This document shows, piece after piece, positions 28,103-36,898 of a stretch of DNA of 64,000 nt; position 1 is the stretch's first letter, and each line of letters opens with the position of its first letter. This stretch comes from Bacteriovoracaceae bacterium (GTDB lineage Bacteria > Bdellovibrionota > Bacteriovoracia > Bacteriovoracales > Bacteriovoracaceae): NCBI GenBank assembly GCA_018649885.1, contig JABIHA010000122.1:32797-96796 (forward strand), written 5' to 3'. Below the pieces are notes generated by a model, which was not told where the DNA came from, did no database searches, and saw only the letters and a list, made by a program, of their open reading frames with translations. A program made the translations under genes and the position numbers.

Positions 28103-29494
28103 TTAGTTTAAAAGACAGACTTCCTTGCATCTTGGGCAAGCTAGATGTGGGCCTAATTTTTTTGAGGTTTTTTTCCCCATAAGTGGAAATTTGCACTCCA
28201 TACAGCACACGCTATGAGGGTATTCCCACATGGCAAAGTCACATTCTGGAAAGCGATTACAAGAATAGAATTGCTTTTTAAATCGAGAGGTTTTCTCAAC
28301 TAATTCACCACTAGAGCATAGTGGGCAGTCGAGTTCAGTTGAGTACCCCTCAGTTGTATGACAGTGAGGATAATCAATGCAGGCAACATATCTTCCCTTC
28401 TGTCCGTGACGTACAAACATCTCACTTTCACAATTTGGGCAACTCTTATGATATAGCTCTTTTGGAATAATCTGATATTTACCATCAACATCTAGTTCAA
28501 TATCTTCAGTATTATGACAGGCAGGAAATCGGTTGCAGGCATAAAAAGCTCCAAACTGCCCCCACTTCAAAACATATTCACCACTAGAGCATTTACTGCA
28601 TTCAATTGATGTTTTCAAAAGACCTTGTTTAAATTTATCCAAATTACCTTGGGAGCGATCAATTACTCTTTCGAAAAAATCCCAAAAATCGTGGAATGCT
28701 TGGGTTGTAGTCATGTGTGAATCTAAAACCATATCAGCAAGCTCACTTACTCGAACTAGGAACCTCTTCTCAAATATTATAGGGAAATTCTGTATCAACT
28801 CTCCTCGAATTCGCTTTCCGCTATCTGATAATGAATAGACCTCCTCTTTTTCACTGAAGAGTCCCTCGTATACTCCTTTTTTAAGAAGAGTAGCAACGTC
28901 CATAAAAGAAAATTCACCGTAGCGTTTTTCAAGGGATTTCCCAGATGCCTTTCTCATTAATTGACAGACTAATACCCCTAACTCCCAGCTAAGGTGATAT
29001 TTTTGATGAAGTTTCTCATAAAGATATTTTTTTACAAAATATCCAACTATCTGATCAATAACTAAAAAGACTTGATTCCTCTGGGCAATCAAGGAAGAAT
29101 TTGAAATTTTTTTTAATTCACCATTTTGTAGAAAATGTATCTTTTGGTTTTCAAGTCCCAGTTCTGTTATGGTATCAAAGGCAGCTGCAATCGACTCTTG
29201 TTTACCATCTACAAGAAATACCAATTTTTCTGAATTCTTTATGTTCTCGGAATATCTTTTGAAGAACCTTTCGGCCTTAGTAGTCAAAACCCAATCTACC
29301 TCAAAACTATTTCTGACATCAATGCCCAAGCTGCCATCTGGGAGCATCTTAATTTTATCCGGTAATTGAATGCATTGAAGGTTTGCGGTAATAGCGGATT
29401 CAATGGAAGCCCGTTTCACCCCAGCTGAATAAAGTACCAAACTTATGGTCTCGCTATCTTGCATAGCATCTAATGGCTGAGTATTGTTTTCCAT
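28103..29494 (-). CDS. TopA-like relic with three C4 zinc fingers (likely non-catalytic)
   Basis: The C-terminus (about residues 298-460) has three topoisomerase I-type zinc modules. Each begins with C-x2-C and ends in a C-x-R/D-x-P-x-C or C-I-D-Y-P-H-C element (YACNRFPAC, VACIDYPHC, YSCNRFPEC), and a further Cys pair follows. The N-terminus also resembles TopA: LVLYSAGVKRASI sits where TOPRIM has its first acidic strand, and VDGKQESIA stands where DPDREGEA should be. NQVFLVIDQIVGYFVKKYL matches the region after it. The catalytic tyrosine domain and most metal-binding acids are missing (463 aa against about 700-870 in TopA). It probably binds nucleic acid only. Confidence 0.72.
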   Translation of the reverse strand: MENNTQPLDAMQDSETISLVLYSAGVKRASIESAITANLQCIQLPDKIKMLPDGSLGIDVRNSFEVDWVLTTKAERFFKRYSENIKNSEKLVFLVDGKQESIAAAFDTITELGLENQKIHFLQNGELKKISNSSLIAQRNQVFLVIDQIVGYFVKKYLYEKLHQKYHLSWELGVLVCQLMRKASGKSLEKRYGEFSFMDVATLLKKGVYEGLFSEKEEVYSLSDSGKRIRGELIQNFPIIFEKRFLVRVSELADMVLDSHMTTTQAFHDFWDFFERVIDRSQGNLDKFKQGLLKTSIECSKCSSGEYVLKWGQFGAFYACNRFPACHNTEDIELDVDGKYQIIPKELYHKSCPNCESEMFVRHGQKGRYVACIDYPHCHTTEGYSTELDCPLCSSGELVEKTSRFKKQFYSCNRFPECDFAMWEYPHSVCCMECKFPLMGKKTSKKLGPHLACPRCKEVCLLN

Positions 29495-29540
29495 TGTAGG
29501 CTTATATCAAAGATAAAACGATAGGGAAAAGTCACTGAAA

Positions 29541-29561
29541 AGGCCTCGGGGAGAAGGCCCT
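29541..29561 (-). terminator. weak hairpin terminator at the end of the LysM gene
   Basis: On the minus strand GGGCCT and AGGCCT form a six-pair stem (one G-U) around an eight-base loop, followed by TTTTC. It overlaps the LysM gene stop codon. Confidence 0.4.
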
Positions 29562-31836
29562 AAATATCCTTTTTCTTTAGCTTTTTGATTTGCTCCCGCA
29601 TTTTTTCATACTCATCTGGATCTAAATTTAGCAGCTCGTCAATTTCCTCAAGGTCATTTTCTGAGAGCCCATAGGGATTGTTGTGATCGCTTAGATCTTC
29701 ATCAAGATATTTAGTACCAAGCTCGGCTTCGAGCTCATTAAGATCAGCAAATGAATCTGGGTGCTGCCTGTGAGCATTGGCCTCAAGGGAATTGAGGTCT
29801 TCTTGCTCAAGAAGTTTATCCTCATCAAGCTTTCCTTCATTGAGTTGGGCCTCAGCAGTCTCAAGCTCTTTTTCTAGTTTTTCGAGCTCATGGAGATCTT
29901 TTTCCTGCCCTTTAAGTATTGATCTCTCTCTTTCTTGTCTTTCAAGTTCGTCTAACTCATCTTCAGTCAGCTGAATTTTATCTGCTTTTTCTAATAGATC
30001 ATCATTAATATCTTTTAAGGTTAGCTCAGTATCTAGCTCTTCAAGACCACGTTTTTCAATTTCATTGATACTTTTCTGAATAGATTTATTTTTGATTCTG
30101 CTCTCTCTTGCAGCGGCCTCAATAGTTTTAGAAAGCATAATAGTTCCATTTTCAAACTCGTTGGAACTTTGAGATACTAAAATTGTTGCAAAATTATCTG
30201 TTAAATTTATAACAGTCCCCTCTCCAACTTTATAAGATGGATCTGCTGTTATTTGCTTATCAGTCCCTCTATCCGTAAATAGATAGGCTTCAAATATATT
30301 ACCTAGCTCAACCCCATCGGCCCTTCCTCTATCAATATAGACAACATCTCCAAAGCTAAAAAGGTTTTGACTACTTTCATGGCCAGCAATGACAGCGGCT
30401 TCAATATTTCGTGGATTAAAGGATTTGGTAATTTTATCAATTTGAGGTGTATAAACGGTTACTCTGTCTCCCCTATTAATATTCCCAGTTACATTAGAAA
30501 CTTCACACTCCCACAAGTGTCCTTTTTTCTCAAAAACAGTAATTTGACCAACGATTGAATATTTATAACCACTACGATCTGAAATATCATGGCCAATTTC
30601 GCCGTGAGGGGCGTAAAGAGAAAACAAATCCCCAGGAACAATTCGAAGGCCTGGATCAAAATTAATATAAATCCTGTCATAATTGTGAAGATTGATACCT
30701 TCATTTTGAGCATGATCAACGTAGCCAAAATCTTGAACAATATTTGTAGTCACAAATGTATTAAGATAGAAGCCTTCTTTATAACCAAAGGACTCCCTAG
30801 CACTTTTATCAAAGCCAGTGTCTTCAAACTCTAATATCGGTTCATCAAGATTAATAATCTTTTTGGGTGGGCTATATCTTTCATACTCTCTATTGAGAAG
30901 TGGAGCACTAATTTTCTCAAGATCTTTATAGGTATATTCACTTGAAAATTGAACGTATACCCCTTGCTTAATAAGATCTTCTTTTTCCTTTATCCACTTA
31001 GGAATCGTATTATCCCCCCACTTACTTAAATCCATAGTCAGCTCAACATTTTCAGACCTGCCTTCGATATTTGAATAAGTTTTAGTTGTGCCTTTTTCAA
31101 AAGATCCAACAGTTACTTGAGGAGGATTAATTGAATCGCCTGTATCAAATATAAGAACCATTCCTGGCTCAATTTGGTGAGGGTTTGTAATATAACTATT
31201 GAGAGACCAAATTTTGGGATAGTAAAATCCAGATCCAAATAGTTTTTGAGCAATTTTCCAGAGATAGTCACCCTCTTCTACTGTATAATGGTCTTCTTTT
31301 GCATTTGCTGATAGCTCATTCCATTCTTTCTCAGGAATCTTTCTTTGAATAAATTTTGCTGTCTCAAGTAATGCTTCTTCTTCTTTTCCTACATCAAAGA
31401 CATCAAATAAAGGTTTGTCTTTCATATATTTTTTATTATTAACAGTTGGGTCACCTGATTGATCGTCTTTCTCACCTGTAATTTCTTGATAAAGAGTTCC
31501 ACGCTCTTTTAACTCTTTTACATCATCTGTGAGTTTTTTTCTTTTGAGTTTAAGTGCTTTTTTTCTACTTTCAGTTTTTCTGGCTTCTTCATCAAAATAT
31601 AGTGGACCAATATCACCTTTAAGTGCTTCTAGGTCATCCATTTCTTCTAATTCAGAAATATCTAACTCAAGAAGTTTTTCATCGTGTACCCTATTTCTTT
31701 CCTCTGACTCAGCTTCTCTCAAAACTTTCATATCACTTTCTTCATCTAGTTCTAAATTGGGAAATTCATCGGTTTGAGAATAGGTATTCCCAGAAAATGA
31801 AAGAAGAAAAATAAGAAAACTTAAAAATTTAATCAT
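29560..31836 (-). CDS. secreted LysM protein with a long acidic coiled-coil tail
   Basis: A signal peptide (MIKFLSFLIFLLSFSG...) opens the protein. A LysM domain lies at about residues 184-232 (HYTVEEGDYLWKIAQKLFG, ending IEPGMVLIF), which binds peptidoglycan N-acetylglucosamine. The middle part is beta-rich. The last 200 residues are highly charged with repeated E-L-E and D-E-L-E patterns, typical of a coiled coil. The start lies 9 bp from the preceding TPR lipoprotein gene, so they are probably co-transcribed. A role in linking the outer membrane to the wall is likely, and the partner is inferred to be the TPR lipoprotein. Confidence 0.82.
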   Translation of the reverse strand: MIKFLSFLIFLLSFSGNTYSQTDEFPNLELDEESDMKVLREAESEERNRVHDEKLLELDISELEEMDDLEALKGDIGPLYFDEEARKTESRKKALKLKRKKLTDDVKELKERGTLYQEITGEKDDQSGDPTVNNKKYMKDKPLFDVFDVGKEEEALLETAKFIQRKIPEKEWNELSANAKEDHYTVEEGDYLWKIAQKLFGSGFYYPKIWSLNSYITNPHQIEPGMVLIFDTGDSINPPQVTVGSFEKGTTKTYSNIEGRSENVELTMDLSKWGDNTIPKWIKEKEDLIKQGVYVQFSSEYTYKDLEKISAPLLNREYERYSPPKKIINLDEPILEFEDTGFDKSARESFGYKEGFYLNTFVTTNIVQDFGYVDHAQNEGINLHNYDRIYINFDPGLRIVPGDLFSLYAPHGEIGHDISDRSGYKYSIVGQITVFEKKGHLWECEVSNVTGNINRGDRVTVYTPQIDKITKSFNPRNIEAAVIAGHESSQNLFSFGDVVYIDRGRADGVELGNIFEAYLFTDRGTDKQITADPSYKVGEGTVINLTDNFATILVSQSSNEFENGTIMLSKTIEAAARESRIKNKSIQKSINEIEKRGLEELDTELTLKDINDDLLEKADKIQLTEDELDELERQERERSILKGQEKDLHELEKLEKELETAEAQLNEGKLDEDKLLEQEDLNSLEANAHRQHPDSFADLNELEAELGTKYLDEDLSDHNNPYGLSENDLEEIDELLNLDPDEYEKMREQIKKLKKKDI

Positions 31837-31845
31837 CTACTAAAA

Positions 31846-32607
31846 CTATCCCGCCTTAAAAACATCTTTTAATATGGATATATATTGCTCTTTTTTCTGT
31901 ACCTGACCTAGTTTATCTGAGCACGCAGCTCCATACTCCAAAGCCTTTATAACAAGCCCTGAATATGCATGGCCTTGAATGATGGAATCAAAAACTTGTT
32001 GGGCCAAATCATATTCTTTTTGAGCAAATAAAAGCACACCTATTTGGAATTTGGCCCTCACTCTTACTTGCTTTGACCTAGAACTTTCGAGGGCCTGAAG
32101 GTATTTCATGGCCTCGTTGTATTGCTTCTTATCCATATGATCTAGTGCAGTTTCAAGATGCTTGATCTCTGCCCTAAGTACATCTTCATTGATTTGTGTT
32201 GCAGGCCCTACTTGAAATTGTGAGGGAGCTTGTTTTCTTCCGGTTGAAATTCCACTTTTTCCAAAGACATCAACAGTTTCTCCAAGTTGACCCCCTGTTG
32301 CAGCATTTGCTTCATTTAAATCTTGTAGAAGCTTCGGATCCACTGCTATAGGCCTTGCATTTTTAGCTGTGGGAGCCCCAGCACCTTGATATTGAAGAGC
32401 GCGATATTTTTTTAACAAATCATTATATTTGTCTCTTGAGACGGGACCCGTCTCTTTTGGTGGGGCACTTGCTGAAGGGGGGGGTTCTGCCTTATCAACT
32501 GATGATCTATCAGAGCTGATCCACGAACAGGAAGAAGTAAAAACCAATAATAAAATTAGAAATTGTGGACGAATGGGTCCAGAGCAAAAAAGATTCCTTC
32601 TTATCAC
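31846..32607 (-). CDS. TPR-containing lipoprotein
   Basis: A GTG start at 32607 follows an AGGAGG site seven bases upstream. The lipobox is F-T-S-S-C, about 27 residues in. The C-terminal half carries TPR-like helical repeats (around residues 155-250, for example KQYNEAMKYLQALES and KEYDLAQQVFDSIIQG). A low-complexity Pro/Ala/Lys linker joins the two parts. TPR repeats bind partner proteins, and the LysM protein 9 bp downstream is the obvious candidate. Confidence 0.8.
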   Translation of the reverse strand: MIRRNLFCSGPIRPQFLILLLVFTSSCSWISSDRSSVDKAEPPPSASAPPKETGPVSRDKYNDLLKKYRALQYQGAGAPTAKNARPIAVDPKLLQDLNEANAATGGQLGETVDVFGKSGISTGRKQAPSQFQVGPATQINEDVLRAEIKHLETALDHMDKKQYNEAMKYLQALESSRSKQVRVRAKFQIGVLLFAQKEYDLAQQVFDSIIQGHAYSGLVIKALEYGAACSDKLGQVQKKEQYISILKDVFKAG

Positions 32608-32674
32608 AAGCCGTCCTCCTGACAGTTGCAGATCTTCGCCAAACTTTGACTTTCTCTATCTTTTATTTTAATTG

Positions 32675-33004
32675 ATGAATAATCTGAGTCAACGATATAA
32701 TTTCAAATACCTGGAGTTAGTACATTTGAGCACTAATCAATTAACCTATCATAATAATAAACTTCTCTATCAATTGGTGCTGAGAACTCCAAAATCTGAT
32801 TCAACATTTTTATATTTCACCCTGGAAGCCAGTGAAGGTCTTTGTTTTTATTCAACTTTAGATTTTGAAGCAGGTAGTCAAACTCGGGATATAATAATCT
32901 CTACTCCCATTGAACATAAACAGACACTTACTAATTTCTTATCTCCTTTAAAAGATTCCCTGAGTATTCAACTCATAAAAGAACAGACAATTTTGGACCA
33001 ATAG
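32675..33004 (+). CDS. small protein, DUF4911-like
   Basis: The 109-residue protein has no signal peptide and looks like a compact alpha/beta fold. The block FTLEASEGLCFYSTLDFEAG followed by a strand resembles DUF4911 (a short deltaproteobacterial domain). A TTG lies three bases before the ATG, and no clear ribosome-binding site is visible for either. It is divergent from the TPR lipoprotein and is followed by a small secreted protein. Function is unknown. Confidence 0.6.
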   Translation: MNNLSQRYNFKYLELVHLSTNQLTYHNNKLLYQLVLRTPKSDSTFLYFTLEASEGLCFYSTLDFEAGSQTRDIIISTPIEHKQTLTNFLSPLKDSLSIQLIKEQTILDQ

Positions 33005-33067
33005 ACAACAAGACCTACTCGTTACTAAAATAGAACAATTGCACCAACCTCTTTTTGGAGAATCTAA

Positions 33068-33502
33068 ATGAAGTGGACACTTTTAGTTGGAATATTGCTA
33101 CCAATGACGAGCTTTGCTCTATGCCCAGATCTTGCTGGATCTTATAGCTGTCTATCGAGACAGGGAAAACTGGGAGAGATTATTCAAAAAGAAAAGCGTG
33201 GAGTCACAACTTATCAAATAAAAATGAGTGACGGTCAAGACTTTGAGTATATTGCAGACGGCAATTTGAGAGATCTTCCCGATACTCCCGGCATGGTAGA
33301 CAACACTCTAAAAGTTGATTGCTTTGAAAATAAGATCGAAGTAGAAACTAATTCTAATGCCGCAGATAAGAAAAAGGTAGTTGGACCTGTTAGCTATCAG
33401 CAAATCTTTGAAGCTCTTGATGATGGTCTTCTTATCAAAACATCTGGTAATTTTTTGGGAAGCGCAATTCCTGAAGAACAAGAAAAATGTATCAGATTAT
33501 AA
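33068..33502 (+). CDS. small secreted protein of unknown function (144 aa)
   Basis: A GGAG site lies six bases before the ATG. The N-terminus is a signal peptide (MKWTLLVGILLPMTSFA), and the mature part has four cysteines (C-P-D..Y-S-C, then two later), suggesting disulfides in the periplasm. No domain was recognised. Its end overlaps the end of the convergent 620-residue gene by 6 bp. Confidence 0.7.
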   Translation: MKWTLLVGILLPMTSFALCPDLAGSYSCLSRQGKLGEIIQKEKRGVTTYQIKMSDGQDFEYIADGNLRDLPDTPGMVDNTLKVDCFENKIEVETNSNAADKKKVVGPVSYQQIFEALDDGLLIKTSGNFLGSAIPEEQEKCIRL

Positions 33503-35359
33503 AGAAGGACAGTCTCTATCAGAAAAATCCATTGTGGTATCTAAGTTAGAAAAAGGTGCTCCGTTACCTGTCACTAAATTGTATAAAGATGTACATCTAT
33601 AAAGAGAACACCCTAATTCATGGCTTTTTTTCTCAATGTCCTCAGCACTTGTAAACCAATGAGAAGCTAGGACATAACTTTCCCACTCCTGTTTTGCTGC
33701 CTTTTTTCTCTCTTTCATCGCATCTCTTACACGGCTTGAAGCTCTAATAAGTGGCTCGCCTTGGTAAAATACCTCTGCCAGTTTTCTATTGGTACTAGTT
33801 GCATTACAACTGGCCCTCTCGAACCTTTCGTCCAAATACCTATTCATATATTCAGCTTGCTTAATGGTCATCGAATAACTAGAGCTAGTTTTAAGTATCT
33901 TGTAATCTTCCATCAGACGACCTAACACAGGACTTGTCTGGTTTCTTATATGAAAGCCCAAAAGTTTTGTATCAAACTCTGCTTTAAGACATCTATCACT
34001 TGAAGTACCCTTTCTTAAAAGACGTGGCATATCAAGAACATAACTAGTTAAGGAAGTGAGCTGAAAGCTATCTGGCGGTTGATCAAGAAATTTTTCTGTG
34101 TATTTTGTAAATGCCCCAAGCTCTTCTTCACTTGGTCTTTGTCCATTTGCACATTTTAGAATAAAAGATGTTACCTCATCACGAGGAATCTTTTTCAAAA
34201 AATCATTGCAAACCGGTTTATAGCTCAAACGGTGTGACCAAGGATAAGTAATTCTAGCGTGCCCAATATCATATTCAAAATATTCTCTAAACTGCTTTTC
34301 AAAATTATCCAAAGTACAATTAGGAGCTGCAACCCCTAGACTTTGATCCCTTCCATGACGAGCTAAATTCAATTTATAATAGAGTCCCTGAAGATCGTCC
34401 TTATATTGCTCATAAATAGCAATTTTTCCTAGCGCCATACTCATGGCCTCACTAGTTAAATCAAGCGAATCATGTGTATAAGTAATATGACCACCTTTAG
34501 TCCGATCCAATCCAACATAATCGGGGGCCTCAAATTTCTGGAATGAATCACCAGAGTAAAGATAGAGTGGCCTTCCCATTCTTGTCGCTTCATCTAGTTT
34601 ATCTTTAGAAACATAGTCATAACTGCGACTCTGACAACCAAATACTGCAGATTCAATACTGCCTTTCTTAAGATTGATAAATTCGCACTGCTCGTTAACC
34701 GAGAGATCAATTGCAGCGATAGACTGATCAGTGATTGGTGAATGCACCCTTGGAGGTGGATCGGCCCTTTCAGCAATATCCCCTAAATCTTCAACAAAAA
34801 CATCAGTCTTCGAATCAATATATTGAGTTAAGTGATCCCAATTTTTACAACCATCTTTTACCGGTTTTATTTTTCTGTGAATCGAAGAAAAAGTGAGACC
34901 TGCTCCTCTTAAGTTACATTGATGAGTAAGACAATCATCAGCTCCCCAATTTTTAATATCACGACACTTGTCTTTATCTGGAAAGTCTCTACTGACAGCT
35001 TCCCACCAGCTCATAGAACTTGAAGAAAGTGTGGTCTCTTCACAACTTAACTGATTTATTCTTCCCGCATAATACTTAATCATCACTGCAACATAGAGCT
35101 CAGCGATTATTTCACTACACCGAGCTTCAAGGGGGTCATCTAAATTGATTCCCGATTTAAAGGATGTGTATTGAGCAAACTTTGGGCCTTGAGTTCCAGC
35201 ATAGATTTCATCAATTTTATCTGCATTTCTTAGAAAGCTGGTCACTTTTTGTGGATACTGACCATAACATAGCTTTAGCTCATCCTTATCCGGAAGAGAA
35301 GCTCCAAAAAGCTCTGTGGTAATGGTAAAAAATGACAAAAATATAAATAGTATTCGCAC
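33497..35359 (-). CDS. large secreted cysteine-rich protein of unknown function (620 aa)
   Basis: A signal peptide (MRILFIFLSFFTITTELFG) is followed by a protein with at least 16 cysteines. The start is a GTG with no clear ribosome-binding site. There are helical stretches with aromatic residues and no recognised catalytic motif. The gene is the last of a run of leftward genes for exported proteins (36774 and 38893 start sites upstream). The high cysteine count suggests an extracytoplasmic, disulfide-stabilised fold. Confidence 0.72.
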   Translation of the reverse strand: MRILFIFLSFFTITTELFGASLPDKDELKLCYGQYPQKVTSFLRNADKIDEIYAGTQGPKFAQYTSFKSGINLDDPLEARCSEIIAELYVAVMIKYYAGRINQLSCEETTLSSSSMSWWEAVSRDFPDKDKCRDIKNWGADDCLTHQCNLRGAGLTFSSIHRKIKPVKDGCKNWDHLTQYIDSKTDVFVEDLGDIAERADPPPRVHSPITDQSIAAIDLSVNEQCEFINLKKGSIESAVFGCQSRSYDYVSKDKLDEATRMGRPLYLYSGDSFQKFEAPDYVGLDRTKGGHITYTHDSLDLTSEAMSMALGKIAIYEQYKDDLQGLYYKLNLARHGRDQSLGVAAPNCTLDNFEKQFREYFEYDIGHARITYPWSHRLSYKPVCNDFLKKIPRDEVTSFILKCANGQRPSEEELGAFTKYTEKFLDQPPDSFQLTSLTSYVLDMPRLLRKGTSSDRCLKAEFDTKLLGFHIRNQTSPVLGRLMEDYKILKTSSSYSMTIKQAEYMNRYLDERFERASCNATSTNRKLAEVFYQGEPLIRASSRVRDAMKERKKAAKQEWESYVLASHWFTSAEDIEKKSHELGCSLYRCTSLYNLVTGNGAPFSNLDTTMDFSDRDCPSL

Positions 35360-35427
35360 AAGGATTCTATCGGTAAATTAGAGAAATTCTGAACAGAAGA
35401 AGAGTAAAAGACTCGGATAGCTTAAGC

Positions 35428-36774
35428 CTATTTCCCAAGCTCTTTTTTACGCCAAGAAAAATAGATATTATCAAAAATCAATCGATTGACCCCAATAAGA
35501 GCTAAAACCTTTGCATAGGCCCACTTAGGATTAAACTGACCAGTACATAAAAGCTTCATAGAAAAAAGATCGATAATAAGACCCTTGGGAAAAATCGCGA
35601 GAAGAGTCGCCCACTTGCTATCAAACAACCATCTTTTAAAGGTTTTATCAGTAAAACTAGAGTTGTCTTCAATATGCTCAGCAATTAGGTATTCAGCAAT
35701 TTTCTCTCTTCCCTCTTCAGTTTGTGAAAACTCGCTGAGATCACCAAATTTAATCTCCATCTTGGTCATCTTCTCAAACATTTTATCTGTGGTGTAGAAA
35801 CTCTTTATAAGTTCTTCTTCTTTATCTGGATTTTCTTCAAAGTATAATGCAATTGAATCTTGCAACATCTGGGCCTGTCTCAACATTTCAGGATCATCGT
35901 GAAATTCTTGTGCCTTTCTTTTGGCCTCTTCTTCAGAATACCCATAGAGATAGGTAAATACTGGTGCTTGAATGCCGTACCTTACAAGCTTAAGTCCTAA
36001 GAATTCAAAGTTTTTGCTAAAGGCAGAGTGTGAGCTTCCCACAATCTTTGAAAATGGTCCCTTAAAAATATAGTCCAAAATAATTGGAATCGCGAGTTCA
36101 CTACCAAGCTTAATTCCAAATTCTTTATTTGCCCCAGCTATTTCAGTATTATTGGTAGCAAATGCATATGAAGTAGTGATAGCTCCCACTCCAAAATATA
36201 GTTTTCCTAAGGAAAAAGCCGCTCTTGTTTTGTGGGCATTTTTCCCTGCAACTTGACAAGCATTTACCACTGAGTTGTGGTGTCCTGCTCTTCTTCTGGC
36301 GGCCCTTTCGGCCTTCCTTAAAAGAGCTTCTGTCGCCCTTTTGGTTTTGCCTGCAAGAGTCAGTTTTTCAACTTCTTTTAAAAGGTACCTTCCTTCAAGT
36401 TGACTAAATTTTTTCTCCGATTTTGCAAATTTTGCGAGGTAGCTTGAATCAAACCTGGCTCCCGAGTCTGAAAGAGTTGCACTTTTTTCCATAAACTCAT
36501 GTATGGCCATAGATCTTTGTGAACTCTGCTTATGTCTTGAAATATACTCCACAAAACGTGCGAGTTGTTCAAGTTCTTCTTCAGTGTTTAATTTTTCGTA
36601 ATGCCTGGAAAGATCCGCTAATTCATCAACCGAAAGAGTATCTAAGAAGCGAATTTCGTCCCAATGTGAATTAGTTTTGATAAGTTCATGAATTGGTAGG
36701 CAAAGGCCTGAGGCCTCAAGATTTTGTGGTGTGAAAACAATGAATAAGATTGATAAAAATACAAGTCTCCACAT
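35428..36774 (-). CDS. exported protein with helical and hydrophobic segments (448 aa)
   Basis: A signal peptide precedes a long helical region with several basic patches (KRATEALLRKAERAARRR). Three or four hydrophobic stretches follow (such as LGKLYFGVGAITTSYAFA near residue 190 and SKWATLLAIFPKGLIIDLFSMKLL near residue 390). It may be an inner-membrane or membrane-inserting protein. It lies 68 bp before the 620-residue gene and 124 bp after the 664-residue gene, all in the same direction. No domain was recognised. Confidence 0.7.
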   Translation of the reverse strand: MWRLVFLSILFIVFTPQNLEASGLCLPIHELIKTNSHWDEIRFLDTLSVDELADLSRHYEKLNTEEELEQLARFVEYISRHKQSSQRSMAIHEFMEKSATLSDSGARFDSSYLAKFAKSEKKFSQLEGRYLLKEVEKLTLAGKTKRATEALLRKAERAARRRAGHHNSVVNACQVAGKNAHKTRAAFSLGKLYFGVGAITTSYAFATNNTEIAGANKEFGIKLGSELAIPIILDYIFKGPFSKIVGSSHSAFSKNFEFLGLKLVRYGIQAPVFTYLYGYSEEEAKRKAQEFHDDPEMLRQAQMLQDSIALYFEENPDKEEELIKSFYTTDKMFEKMTKMEIKFGDLSEFSQTEEGREKIAEYLIAEHIEDNSSFTDKTFKRWLFDSKWATLLAIFPKGLIIDLFSMKLLCTGQFNPKWAYAKVLALIGVNRLIFDNIYFSWRKKELGK

Positions 36775-36841
36775 AATTGGCCCTCATTGAATTGGCCCCA
36801 CACCAATTCACTGGCCTATCTCCTTCTAAGTTTCTTTGAAT

Positions 36842-36875
36842 TTGTAATAAGGCCCGATATTGTAGGCCTTTACAA
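36842..36875 (-). terminator. candidate hairpin terminator after the 664-residue gene
   Basis: On the minus strand TTGTAAAGGCC and GGCCTTATTACAA pair (11 bp with a two-base bulge) around a ten-base loop. It lies about 25 bases past the stop. No T run follows, so it may be a processing or stability hairpin instead. Confidence 0.4.
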
Positions 36876-36898
36876 TTTCTCATACGTATTATTTAGTT

